DNA from: Acidobacteriaceae bacterium
Lineage (GTDB): Bacteria; Acidobacteriota; Terriglobia; Terriglobales; Acidobacteriaceae
DNA length: 20,144 bases
Direction of reading: 5' to 3'
Assembly: GCA_003165095.1 (NCBI GenBank)
Contig: PLSH01000163.1
Location: 8,647-28,790 of the forward strand
A program made the position numbers and the translations under genes. Below, piece by piece: positions 7,278-15,940 of the stretch (positions within the stretch are counted from its first letter, which is position 1; every line of letters begins with the position of its first letter). Below the pieces are notes generated by a model. The model ran no database searches and was not told the DNA's origin. It was given only the letters and a program-made list of their open reading frames with translations.

Positions 7278-10200
7278 ATGGCAAATCTGCGCTCGATTCC
7301 GTTTTTCACTTTGGCCACCGCACTGCTGCTTTCCACAGCATCGATCGCGCAACAGCCCGGTCCCGCGGCGCGCATCGTAAATCCGATCGACGAGAGCCAA
7401 CTAGCTGCGCTGAAGGGGACGGTGCATCCGCTGGCCAACGCGGCCAACGACCGTGGCCGCGCGCCGGACGACATGCAACTGGATCGGCTGCAACTGGTAT
7501 TGAATCGCAGCGCGAGCCAGGAATCGGCGCTGCGGCTGCTGATTGCGCAGATGCACACGCCGGGATCTGCCGGCTATCACAAATGGCTGACGCCGGATCA
7601 GTTCGGAGCGCAGTTCGGGCCCTCCGACCAGGACATAGCGACGGTAAAGAACTGGCTGACGGGGCACGGATTCAGCGTCGCAAAGGTGAATCCCGGCAAG
7701 CAGACCATCGAAATCTCAGGCAACGTGGCGCAGATGCGCTCCGCCTTTCACACCGAAATTCATAAATACGCGGTGAACGGCGAGACGCATTACGCCAACT
7801 CGATCGATCCGCAGATTCCGGCCGCGCTGATGCCGGTGGTGGGCGGATTCATGTCGCTGAACAACTTCCGGCTGACGCATTACAGCAAAGTGATGGGCAA
7901 AGCCGAATACGATGCGCGGGCGGGAACGGCCAAGCCTGAATGGACGATCGGCAGTCCGGGCAATCCGGCCTTCGAAAACAATTATGTGCTGTCGCCTGCC
8001 GATTTTGCGGTGCAATACGACCTGAACAAACTCTATAGCGGCGGAATCACGGGCGCCGGCCAGACCATCGCCATCGTCAACGATTCCAATGTCAACATCG
8101 ATCTCGTGAACCAGTTCCGCACATTGTTCCTGCCCGGTTATCCGCTGAATCAGACGCAGGTGATCATCGACGGAGCCGATCCGGGGGTAGACGGGATTAA
8201 CAATTACGACGGTCCCAACTACGATTCGGTCGAAGCATACCTTGACGTGGAGTGGTCGGGCGCGGTTGCGCCGGGCGCCACAATCGACCTGGTCATTGCG
8301 GCAGACACGGCAATCGAGGGCGGTGTGGACCTGGCGTTATTGCACGCTGTATACGGCAATGTCGCGCCGGTGATCAGCCTGAGCTTCGGGGCCTGCGAAC
8401 AGAATCTGGGCTCATTCAACCAGACGTTGAATCAGGTGTGGGAACAGGCGGCGGCGCAGGGCATCACGGTGGTGGTCTCGGCCGGCGACAGCGGTTCGGC
8501 ATCGTGCGATAACGACAATGTGGAAAGTTATGCGGAGAACGGCCAGGCGGTGAGCGGATTCGCCTCCACGCCGTTCAACGTCGCGGTGGGCGGGACGGAT
8601 TTCTATTACAGCCAATACAACGGCAGCCAAGCGCAGTTGGACGATCAACTGGCGACCTACTGGAACACCACGCCCAGCAACAGCGCGGCAACGGAGTCGC
8701 TGCTTCAGTACATCCCCGAGCAGGCGTGGAACGACAGCCAGTACGGCCTGGACGTTTTCAGTTATTACAAGGGCAGCGGAGATACAGACACTGACATCGT
8801 GGGCGGCGGAGGCGGAGCCAGCACCTGCGCCACCATGAATGCCGGTGGAACTATATGCGTGGCGGGCTATGCCAAGCCGGCCTGGCAAAAGGCGCTGGTG
8901 GGCGTATCGGGTTCGGGCATGCCCAATGACGGAGTGCGCGACCTGCCCGACGTGTCGCTCTTCGCAGCCAACGGGTACAACGGCAGCTACTATCCGGAAT
9001 GCTCGGAAGATGGCGACTGCCAGGCGGCAACCGCAGGCAACACGGTGCAGATAACCGGGGTGGGCGGCACGTCGGCTTCAGCGCCGGCCTTTGCGGGGAT
9101 CATGGCGCTGGTGAACCAGCAAACCAAGAGCCGGCAGGGGCAGGCTGGATACGTTCTGTACCCGCTGTTCTCGCAGTTCCGTTCCTCGTTTCACGACGTT
9201 ACAGTGGGCGCCAATTCCGTGCCGTGCGAGTATTCGCCCACCGACACTGCCAACTGCATCGCGGTCAGCAATCCGATTACGCTGAGCTTTTCCAGTTCCA
9301 GTTCCGTGACGGAAGGCGAGATTGGAACTGGAACCACTGCCGAATACAATGCCGGGGCGGGATACGACCTGGCCACCGGGCTGGGTAGCATCGACGCGTA
9401 TAACCTGGTGACCAACTGGGACAAGATCGCGTTCGCCGCTTCCTCGACCACGCTGGGCATGATGCCCTCTTCCACTACGTTTGCGCATGGAACGGCTCTC
9501 ACCATCAGCGGCGCGGTGACGGGCGCCGGCACGCCGGGCGGCGACGTGGCGCTGATGACCGACAGCACCCAGCAGTTGCAGGCCGGGCAAACATTCTTCA
9601 CGCTGAGCAGCGGCGCCTACTCGAGCGCCGGCAGTTTCCCCAACGGCACGAATTTTCTGCCCGGCGGAACGTATCACATCTGGGGCCAGTATGGCGGCGA
9701 CGTGAACAATGCGCCGAGCTCCTCAACGCCGGTACAGGTGACGGTGACGCCGGAATCGAGCGCGATCGACTTCAACATTGTGGCGCGCGGCCAGGACAAG
9801 ATTTACGAGCCCGGCGGCACCAGCCCCGGAGCGAGTGTGGACTACGGCGCGCAAATGCTGCTGAGCGCGGCGGTGGCTCCCACCTCGCAAGCCGTGGCGC
9901 TTGAAGCGTGCCTGACGAACGTTGGCAGTTGCTCCGCGGTAGGCACCTACACAGATCCGACCGGGGTGGTTTCGTTCATCGACAACGGAGCGGCCATCAG
10001 CACCAGCTTGCTTAGCCTTCAAGGCGAGGCTGAATTCAACGCGCCCTTCGTACTCGGCGCGCACTCGGTGACCGTCAGTTACGGCGGCGATGACAGCTAC
10101 AAGGCTGCCGCCAATCCCGCGCCGATTGCCTTTACGGTGGTGCAGGATGCTCCGCAGATTCTTTATTCATGGTCGTCCGACTACTATACGGTGAACCCCG

Positions 10201-12368
10201 TCAATGCCACGGGGCAACCGACGGTGCTCACTTTTGCGATCGAGAATACCGCGCAATACAACGGGCAGTATGGCGGGGTTCCAGCGGCCGTAGCGCCGCC
10301 TACGGGCAGCGTCACTGTGAGCACAGTTCCAGCTTCGGGCCTTTCAGGGACACAGAAGCTGAGCCCCATCGTGGATCCCAATTTCAACTCCGTGGCAGGC
10401 GTGGCCGACTACATCGTTCCGCCCGGCATGCCAACCGGAAACTATAGCGTCACGCTCTCTTACAGCGGCGATTCGAATTACCTGCCGGTCAGCGGGTCAG
10501 CTCCAATCAACATCGAGAACCTCGACTCCAACGGACTGAAATCATCCACGACGACGGCGACCATGACCGGGAGCATCACACCCAACTCGCCGGTGGTGAT
10601 TACCGGATCGGTAACCGGCAGCGGAACCACGGCGCCCACTGGCGGCGTCGCCGTTTATGAATCGGGCGCTACTTTGACCGGAGCCGGTTTCTCATCGAGC
10701 ACGGGAAATGTCTCCTACTTCACCGTGGTAGTCAACAGCCAGAGCCTGGTGCGCGGAACCAACTACATTACGGTCCAGTTTCCGGGCGACAAGGTTTACA
10801 ATCCGTCCGCGATGGTGCTGAGCACGGTGGTCGAAAACCCGCTCAGCGATTTCACTATGGTGCCGAACAGCACCATCGTGCCGGTGGGCATCGGCGGCGG
10901 CGCAGGCAGCGGGACAGCGGTAATCGACGTTTCTTCGGTCAACGGCTTCACCGGCACGGTGAACCTGAGTTGCGCGGCGGCCGCTCCGCTCACTTGCGCG
11001 GTTGCGCCCAATCCGTCGCTGAGCAACAACAGCAGCGCCAATTCCATACTGACCGTCAGTGCCGCGTCGGGCACCGCGTTTGGAACCTACAACGTGATGG
11101 TCACGGGCAAGGACTCGACGGGCGAATACATCCACGCGCTGGGCTTCAACGCGGTGGTGAACAATTCGACGGTTCTGCCGGGCTTCGAGCTTACCAACAG
11201 CGGGAACATCACCGTGGTCCAGGGCGCCGCCACGGGCAACACTTCCACGATTACCGTTACGCCGACAGGCGGGTTTACCGGAACAGCCAACCTTGCCTGC
11301 GCGGTTGCCGACCTCCCGATTGCGGGGAGCTATACCGCTCCAACCTGCGCGATGGCCACGCCGGCCGTTTCCATCAGCGGCGTGGCGGCGCAGACCGACT
11401 TGCTCACCATCACCACATCCTCAACCACGTTTCCCACCACCTGGCCGGTAACGATCACCGGTACTTCAGGCGGAATTACAGAGACGACGGTAGTGGATGT
11501 GATTGTGACAGCGGTTGCAACTCCGGCCTTCAATTTGTCGGCGACAGCACCTGCCTCGATCTCTCCCGGTTCATCCGTAGCCTCGACCATCACCGCGACC
11601 GGAAGCAACGGCTATGCCGGGACCATCACGTTCACCTGCGCACCGACTTCGTCTTCGGTCACTGACCCCACCGATCCTCCCACCTGCACAGGCGGCAGCG
11701 CAGTCGTTCTCAGCGCGAGCACGACAAGCGGAACATCGATCGCCACTGTGAATACAACGGCCGCCACCAGCGGGAGCCTCATGCCGGCGCGATCAGGATG
11801 GTTTGCGGCAACGGGTGGGTCGGTCCTCGCCGCATTCCTGCTCTTCTTCATTCCGGGACGGTCACGGCGGTGGAGAAGCATTCTCGGCGCTTTCTTATTG
11901 GTTGCAGCGGTCAGTTTCGCAGCAATCGGATGCGGCGGCGGCCTCAGCGGCAACACCGGTCCAACAACCACTACGCCGACAGTTACCGTAACGCCTGCCA
12001 GCAGCTCAATTGCCGCCAGCGCTTCTCTCTCCGTCACGGTGGCCGTCTCGGGGTCGAGCGGGACTGCGACCGGCACGGTCACGCTATCCAGCGGCAGCTA
12101 CACTTCCCCCGCAACTACGCTTTCAGGGGGCGCGGCGACCATCCTCATCCCGGCAAACTCATTGCCAGTTGGCAGCGACACATTGACGGCCAGTTATTCC
12201 GGCGACTCCAACTACAACTCCGCCTCGGGCGCCGCATCGGTCACCGTTACGAGTGGTACGGGCTCCAGCGGCACGAGCGCCGGGAACTACACGTTCACCG
12301 TGACGGGAACGGGCAACGATGCGGCAAAAACCACCGCGGCCACCACATTTACCGTGACGGTAAATTAG
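7278..12368 (+). CDS. Secreted S53 (sedolisin/kumamolisin-type) protease with pro-domain and Ig-like tail, copy 2
   Basis: A 1696-aa paralogue of the upstream protease with the same plan. The signal peptide (1-24, SIA|QQ) is almost identical, and a pro-kumamolisin activation domain and an S53 domain follow. Catalytic Glu319 and Asp323 lie in VEAYLDVEW, Asp404 in SAGDSGSASC and Ser599 in GGTSASAP. Calcium-site residues include D640 (FHDV) and the GAGYD motif. The Ig-like tail mirrors copy 1, with second-type domains starting near 1191, 1300 and 1418. The last is split by a hydrophobic/IGCGGG cassette (1502-1555) and then by an extra Big_3-like domain (about 1567-1659) before the closing strands (1668-1696). 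GGGAG lies 8 bases before the ATG. Both copies keep all catalytic residues, so neither looks like a pseudogene. They may differ in specificity or expression. Confidence 0.93.
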   Translation: MANLRSIPFFTLATALLLSTASIAQQPGPAARIVNPIDESQLAALKGTVHPLANAANDRGRAPDDMQLDRLQLVLNRSASQESALRLLIAQMHTPGSAGYHKWLTPDQFGAQFGPSDQDIATVKNWLTGHGFSVAKVNPGKQTIEISGNVAQMRSAFHTEIHKYAVNGETHYANSIDPQIPAALMPVVGGFMSLNNFRLTHYSKVMGKAEYDARAGTAKPEWTIGSPGNPAFENNYVLSPADFAVQYDLNKLYSGGITGAGQTIAIVNDSNVNIDLVNQFRTLFLPGYPLNQTQVIIDGADPGVDGINNYDGPNYDSVEAYLDVEWSGAVAPGATIDLVIAADTAIEGGVDLALLHAVYGNVAPVISLSFGACEQNLGSFNQTLNQVWEQAAAQGITVVVSAGDSGSASCDNDNVESYAENGQAVSGFASTPFNVAVGGTDFYYSQYNGSQAQLDDQLATYWNTTPSNSAATESLLQYIPEQAWNDSQYGLDVFSYYKGSGDTDTDIVGGGGGASTCATMNAGGTICVAGYAKPAWQKALVGVSGSGMPNDGVRDLPDVSLFAANGYNGSYYPECSEDGDCQAATAGNTVQITGVGGTSASAPAFAGIMALVNQQTKSRQGQAGYVLYPLFSQFRSSFHDVTVGANSVPCEYSPTDTANCIAVSNPITLSFSSSSSVTEGEIGTGTTAEYNAGAGYDLATGLGSIDAYNLVTNWDKIAFAASSTTLGMMPSSTTFAHGTALTISGAVTGAGTPGGDVALMTDSTQQLQAGQTFFTLSSGAYSSAGSFPNGTNFLPGGTYHIWGQYGGDVNNAPSSSTPVQVTVTPESSAIDFNIVARGQDKIYEPGGTSPGASVDYGAQMLLSAAVAPTSQAVALEACLTNVGSCSAVGTYTDPTGVVSFIDNGAAISTSLLSLQGEAEFNAPFVLGAHSVTVSYGGDDSYKAAANPAPIAFTVVQDAPQILYSWSSDYYTVNPVNATGQPTVLTFAIENTAQYNGQYGGVPAAVAPPTGSVTVSTVPASGLSGTQKLSPIVDPNFNSVAGVADYIVPPGMPTGNYSVTLSYSGDSNYLPVSGSAPINIENLDSNGLKSSTTTATMTGSITPNSPVVITGSVTGSGTTAPTGGVAVYESGATLTGAGFSSSTGNVSYFTVVVNSQSLVRGTNYITVQFPGDKVYNPSAMVLSTVVENPLSDFTMVPNSTIVPVGIGGGAGSGTAVIDVSSVNGFTGTVNLSCAAAAPLTCAVAPNPSLSNNSSANSILTVSAASGTAFGTYNVMVTGKDSTGEYIHALGFNAVVNNSTVLPGFELTNSGNITVVQGAATGNTSTITVTPTGGFTGTANLACAVADLPIAGSYTAPTCAMATPAVSISGVAAQTDLLTITTSSTTFPTTWPVTITGTSGGITETTVVDVIVTAVATPAFNLSATAPASISPGSSVASTITATGSNGYAGTITFTCAPTSSSVTDPTDPPTCTGGSAVVLSASTTSGTSIATVNTTAATSGSLMPARSGWFAATGGSVLAAFLLFFIPGRSRRWRSILGAFLLVAAVSFAAIGCGGGLSGNTGPTTTTPTVTVTPASSSIAASASLSVTVAVSGSSGTATGTVTLSSGSYTSPATTLSGGAATILIPANSLPVGSDTLTASYSGDSNYNSASGAASVTVTSGTGSSGTSAGNYTFTVTGTGNDAAKTTAATTFTVTVN
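11781..11942 (+). other. Intradomain membrane/lipobox-like cassette of protease copy 2
   Basis: Residues 1502-1555 of the second protease. GG (1513-1514) is followed by a hydrophobic stretch SVLAAFLLFFIP (1515-1526), then GRSRRWR (1527-1533), then a second hydrophobic stretch (about 1535-1550) ending in AAIGCGGG with Cys1552. Order and spacing match copy 1 closely, although the surrounding Ig-like sequence has diverged, which suggests selection on the cassette. Confidence 0.7.
11976..12254 (+). other. Extra Big_3-like domain inserted in protease copy 2
   Basis: Residues about 1567-1659 form a complete Ig-like repeat with the typical TGTVTLSSG, LPVGSDTLTASYSGDSNY and AASVTVTSG blocks. It is absent at the equivalent place in copy 1, where a short Gly/Asn linker joins the cassette directly to the last strands. 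It therefore represents a gain in copy 2 or a loss in copy 1 after duplication. Confidence 0.75.
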
Positions 12369-12393
12369 GCATAAGAACCAGCACCGCGGATTG

Positions 12394-12418
12394 GCCCTTC
12401 CCCTGGGAAGGGTCTTTT
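12394..12418 (+). terminator. Rho-independent terminator after protease copy 2
   Basis: A 7-bp perfect stem, CCCTTCC (12395-12401) with GGAAGGG (12406-12412), has a CCTG loop and is followed by TCTTTT. It lies 26 bases after the protease stop and just before the convergent MFS gene. The minus-strand reading lacks a U-tract, so it probably acts only in the protease direction. Confidence 0.8.
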
Positions 12419-12451
12419 CGTATTCGCGGCAAGTTCAAAAGATGGCCGGCG

Positions 12452-13714
12452 TCAGTTTGCCAGATCGCGGCCGCGGCGCTCCGGTCCAAAGCCTACGATG
12501 AGAAACAGGGCGACAATGGTGCACAACTCAAAGAGGGTGAGCGCCCATCCGTAGCCCACGCCGCGGCGCAGAGCATATTCGATGCCTACCGCGGGCGCGC
12601 CGAGCAACATGCCGAGCTGATAGACGATGCCTGGAAACAGGCTGCGCACGCTGGCCGGCGAGAGCTCGTTCAGGTGCGCGGGGATGACGCCGAAAACGCC
12701 CTGCACGCCAAACTGCATCACGAACGACCCGGCGGCGAGCGCCAGAAGCGACGAGCCAAAGGCCCACGCGGGCATGGCGGCGAGCGAAATAGCCAGCGCC
12801 AGCATAATGGATTTGCGCCGGCCCAGCTTCTCGGAGAAATGTCCGATGACCAGTGAGCCGACAATCGCGCCCACGCTATAGAGAATGGCCAGATTGGAGA
12901 TCACGGCGCCTGAAAAGCCGTGCACGGTCTTCAGAAAATCGGGATATAAATCCTGGGTGCCGTGGGAGAGAGAGGTCATCGCGGACATGAGCAAGACCAG
13001 GTAGGCAAAATCTTTTTTGTGCCGCAGCAGCACGCGGGCCATCTGCAAGAGGCTTCCGGGGCGGCTGTTTTTCCAGGCCTGCGATTCCGGCGAGAGCACG
13101 GTGAGAACCGCGACCAGTGCGGCGATGATGAGTCCTCCGAGGAAGACCCATTGCCAGCCGCAGCGCGGCGCCACCAATGGTATTGCGACCGCGGCGAGCA
13201 GGTATCCAAGCGAATAACCAGCCTGGAGGATGCCGGAGAAGAGTCCACGCCAGCGCACCGGTGAACTCTCCATGACCAGCGACGCGCCAATGCCCCAGTA
13301 GCCGCCCATGCCGACGCCGTAGAGCGCGCGCAGCAGCAGGAATGCCGTGTAATTGGGTGCGAAGGGAGTGAAAGCCGAGACGATGGAGAAAAACAGGACG
13401 CAGGCGATCAGCGGGCGGCGGCGGCCGAATTTGTCGGCCATGGATCCGAGAATCAGCGCGCCCAGCGGACGCGTGGCCAGGGTGATGGTGATGGACCAGA
13501 CGATTGCGGCCTTGCTGACATGAAATTTTCCGGCCAGGACATCGACGAGAAAAACGAGAACGAAGAAGTAATACGCATCGAGGATCCATCCCAGGATTCC
13601 AGAGGAAACCGCGAACTGCCATCCGGGATGGATGTGAGGAGGATATGTTGCAGCGGCCGGCCCTCTCGAGCCCGGCAGGTTGGCCGGGGCGCGGCCCGGC
13701 AGCGGCTTACTCAT
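12452..13714 (-). CDS. MFS transporter, sialate/lactate:H+ symporter-like (SHS/AAHS type)
   Basis: This 420-aa inner-membrane protein of the major facilitator superfamily has about twelve hydrophobic segments. The first helix carries GWILDAYYFFVLVF (about 42-55), typical of the SHS/AAHS carboxylate-sugar symporters (NanT and lactate-permease relatives). The loop 2-3 signature GSMADKFGRRRP is at 90-101 and its second-half counterpart is GHFSEKLGRRKS. TRPLGALILG at 81-90 is also typical. It is the last gene of a five-gene operon, 27 bases after the SDR gene. GGAG lies 7 bases before the ATG. In this context it probably imports an acidic sugar or the oligosaccharide that the operon degrades; the substrate is inferred only. 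The gene is convergent with the second protease. Confidence 0.88.
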   Translation of the reverse strand: MSKPLPGRAPANLPGSRGPAAATYPPHIHPGWQFAVSSGILGWILDAYYFFVLVFLVDVLAGKFHVSKAAIVWSITITLATRPLGALILGSMADKFGRRRPLIACVLFFSIVSAFTPFAPNYTAFLLLRALYGVGMGGYWGIGASLVMESSPVRWRGLFSGILQAGYSLGYLLAAVAIPLVAPRCGWQWVFLGGLIIAALVAVLTVLSPESQAWKNSRPGSLLQMARVLLRHKKDFAYLVLLMSAMTSLSHGTQDLYPDFLKTVHGFSGAVISNLAILYSVGAIVGSLVIGHFSEKLGRRKSIMLALAISLAAMPAWAFGSSLLALAAGSFVMQFGVQGVFGVIPAHLNELSPASVRSLFPGIVYQLGMLLGAPAVGIEYALRRGVGYGWALTLFELCTIVALFLIVGFGPERRGRDLAN

Positions 13715-13741
13715 GGATGCGCTCCGCGGCGCGCGCCGCCA

Positions 13742-14521
13742 CTAGAGCCTCTCCACCGAGAGCCCGCCATCGACCACCAGCACGGCTCCGGTGGCGTAGG
13801 ACAACTCACCGGTGGCCAGAATGCGCACTGCGCGGCCCACATCTTCCGGCGTGCCCCAGCGTTTTTCAAGCAGCAGCCCGCTTTCAATCAGCGCATTGTA
13901 TTTTTCGCGAACGCCCGCCGTCATATCGGTTTCGATGATACCGGGCCGCACCTCGTAAACGCCGATCCCGAATTCGGCAAGGCGTGCGGCCCACAGCCGC
14001 GTAGCCATGGCGACGCCCGCCTTGGAGATGCAATAGTCGCCACGATTTGTGCCGGCCATGGTGGCGGAGACGGAGCCGATGTTGATGATGGCGCGATGGA
14101 CCGCAGCCTGGCTCGCGCGCTGGCGGATCATCCACGCCGAAACGGCCTGGGTAAGAAAATAGGGACCCTTGAGATTGGTCGCGATCAGCTCGTCGAAGCT
14201 GTCTTCCCGACCCTCGAGGATGTCGGCGCGGACGCGGGGCGCGATTCCCGCGTTGTTCACCAGCACATCGAGACGCCCAAGCTGCTCCTCGACGCTCAAC
14301 AGGAGACGGGCGCGGTCTGTGCCGATCGAGACATCCGCCTGCACATAAATGGAGCTGTTGCTGCGCTCCCTTATGGAATCGAGCGCTGCCTGCGCCTGCT
14401 CGACCGGCCGCCGGCCCGAGCTGACGAGCGTGAATCCAGCCTCTGCCAACTGGAGCGCGATGCCCAGCCCGATGCCGCGCGCGCCGCCGGTTACCAGCGC
14501 TACCTTGTTCTCAATCGGCAT
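13742..14521 (-). CDS. SDR-family NAD(P)-dependent oxidoreductase (FabG-like, annotated as 3-ketoacyl-ACP reductase)
   Basis: A 259-aa classical short-chain dehydrogenase. The cofactor-binding TGGARGIG is at 11-18, NNAG is intact, and the active site has Ser150 (IGSVSA), Tyr163 and Lys167 (YCISK). The conserved GIGVYEVRPGIIETDMT block follows. RWGTPEDVGRAV and the C-terminal VDGGLSVERL resemble the FabG-like subgroup found in sugar catabolic operons rather than housekeeping fatty-acid FabG. It probably oxidises or reduces a sugar or uronate-derived keto group. It lies 33 bases after the GH88 gene and 27 before the MFS gene. AAAGGA lies 6 bases before the ATG. The substrate is unknown; a fatty-acid role is unlikely given the operon. 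Confidence 0.9.
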   Translation of the reverse strand: MPIENKVALVTGGARGIGLGIALQLAEAGFTLVSSGRRPVEQAQAALDSIRERSNSSIYVQADVSIGTDRARLLLSVEEQLGRLDVLVNNAGIAPRVRADILEGREDSFDELIATNLKGPYFLTQAVSAWMIRQRASQAAVHRAIINIGSVSATMAGTNRGDYCISKAGVAMATRLWAARLAEFGIGVYEVRPGIIETDMTAGVREKYNALIESGLLLEKRWGTPEDVGRAVRILATGELSYATGAVLVVDGGLSVERL

Positions 14522-14554
14522 CCGAAATCCTTTCCGGCAGGTCAGCCTGAACGG

Positions 14555-15925
14555 CTAGAAAAAAGTGCAGTAGCGGCCATCGGCCATCCTCGCCACCAGA
14601 AGCAACGCCTCCAGCAGATGATAATCGCCCCACATGCTTGACTCGCCACAGGGAATCTTTGCCCCGGGCGGAATAAAGTCCCACCCGTTAGGGCGATGGT
14701 AAACGCTGTGCAGCAAAATCCCCTCATGGTTGGGATCGGCAGAGAGATAAGGCTCCTGCAGCAGCCGCTCGACAATGGTCAGTCCGGCTTGCAGGTACAG
14801 GCGCCCTTGATCGCCCAGCACATGTCCCAGCCGGATGAGCCCCTGCGCGGCGATGGCGCTGGCCGACGAGTCGACCGGCTCGAATTCGTTGTACGGATCG
14901 GCGGCTTTCCCGCGCCAATCGCCCAGCAGGTGCAGTTGCGGGGCGCCCGTGTCCCAGTAGCAGATGCCGTCGCGGGTGCTGGCCTGCTGCATGTAGAAGT
15001 CCGCTGTAGCGCGCCCGGCGCGCTCCAGCATTGCAGATGCAGTTGCTTTTTCCGGAATGCCTTCAATTCCGAATTCATTTTCCGGCAGCGATTGAATAAA
15101 CTCAAGCTGCTCGGCAAAGCCAAGCATGGCCCATGCCAGCCCGCGCGTCCAGGTAGTGAAGGGCGAATAGCCCTGCTGCGACGACGGACAGCGAAAGACG
15201 CCGCTCAAAGGATTGAAGATGGCCTCATGCGCGGTGCGGCCGCGCAGTTCGGGCAGGTCGTAGCTGTCGCGCCCTTCGCCGTAATAAATATTGAATCGCG
15301 CGGACGTCTGCGCGTGCTCGAGCAGCCTGCCGAGCAAGTTGATGCGCCGATCCTGCTCACCCAGGAGCACGTGCCCCAGAAGATGAGCGACGCCGCAGAC
15401 GCGCAATGTGCGCAGAGTATCGATGAACAGCGAGTGGCTGCCATTGAAGGAATAAATGTAGCCCAGGCCATCCGCAAGACTGGTCCAGCGCGCCGCCTGC
15501 ACCGCGCCGCTCACCTTGAGGGCCAGCTCATAAAAGCGCAGCTCCCATTCGTTGGTTTCAATGCGGCCCTGGAGCATGAGACGCCGCAGATGGCCGTAGG
15601 TTGAGATGTTATTGAAGCCATGGTCGTGCACGCCGGTGTGGGTCAGGTGTTGGGCCATGTCTTCCGTTACGTGACGCCGCGCCATGGCCAGCAGCTCGCC
15701 ATCGCCGCCGAGATCGAAGCAGAGCAACGCGTTGCCGTACTGAAAGCCCTGTGTCCACTGGGTCCAACTGCGCGCGGTGTATCTGCCGCCGGCCGTGACT
15801 ACGGGTGCGCCATCCGCGAGATTCCAGCGCCGCTCGAGCCGCAGCGTCTTGCCGGCCGCCAGGTTCACGGCCCGGCCGATCTCCGGCAACAGTTTCCGCG
15901 GCGTTAAGCTCTGGTTGACTTCCAC
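14555..15925 (-). CDS. GH88-family unsaturated glucuronyl hydrolase-like protein
   Basis: This 456-aa protein without a signal peptide is a predicted (alpha/alpha)6-barrel hydrolase. Family-88 landmarks occur in order: HDHGF (100-104) with Asp101, IDTLRTL with Asp169 (these match the two catalytic Asp of characterised Bacillus UGL), TWTRGLAWAMLGF (258-270), YWDTG (323-327), DSSASAIAAQGL (352-363), LLHSVYHRP (404-412) and MWGDYHLLEALL (431-442). UGLs hydrate and cleave the 4,5-unsaturated uronic acid at the non-reducing end of disaccharides made by polysaccharide lyases. The cytoplasmic location fits uptake by the co-encoded MFS protein. The start is GTG at 15923-15925, supported by AGAGGGA upstream and a 15-base gap to the preceding gene. 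At 456 aa it is longer than the usual 370-400, mainly at the N-terminus, so a modified specificity is possible. Confidence 0.82.
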   Translation of the reverse strand: MEVNQSLTPRKLLPEIGRAVNLAAGKTLRLERRWNLADGAPVVTAGGRYTARSWTQWTQGFQYGNALLCFDLGGDGELLAMARRHVTEDMAQHLTHTGVHDHGFNNISTYGHLRRLMLQGRIETNEWELRFYELALKVSGAVQAARWTSLADGLGYIYSFNGSHSLFIDTLRTLRVCGVAHLLGHVLLGEQDRRINLLGRLLEHAQTSARFNIYYGEGRDSYDLPELRGRTAHEAIFNPLSGVFRCPSSQQGYSPFTTWTRGLAWAMLGFAEQLEFIQSLPENEFGIEGIPEKATASAMLERAGRATADFYMQQASTRDGICYWDTGAPQLHLLGDWRGKAADPYNEFEPVDSSASAIAAQGLIRLGHVLGDQGRLYLQAGLTIVERLLQEPYLSADPNHEGILLHSVYHRPNGWDFIPPGAKIPCGESSMWGDYHLLEALLLVARMADGRYCTFF

Positions 15926-15940
15926 CCGATCCCTCTTCTG

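Larger units (their letters stand above)
7252..12451 (+). repeat. Tandem segmental duplication, copy 2 (protease gene plus flanks)
   Basis: Direct-repeat partner of 2184-7088. The right edge (12426-12451) stops exactly at the stop codon of the convergent MFS gene (12452-12454), so one duplication endpoint lies at that junction. Copy 2 carries about 320 extra coding bases, largely an additional Ig-like domain near the C-terminus. Confidence 0.72.

Noticed and set aside
2210..12368. The two proteases as pieces of one gene split by a frameshift or assembly duplication
   Set aside because: Each has its own signal peptide, complete catalytic domain, stop codon and terminator, and they differ throughout at the amino-acid level, so they are diverged paralogues.
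13520..14641. Plus-strand open frame of about 370 codons across the SDR and MFS genes
   Set aside because: It is antisense to two genes with intact catalytic and transport motifs, has no recognisable domain and no ribosome-binding site.
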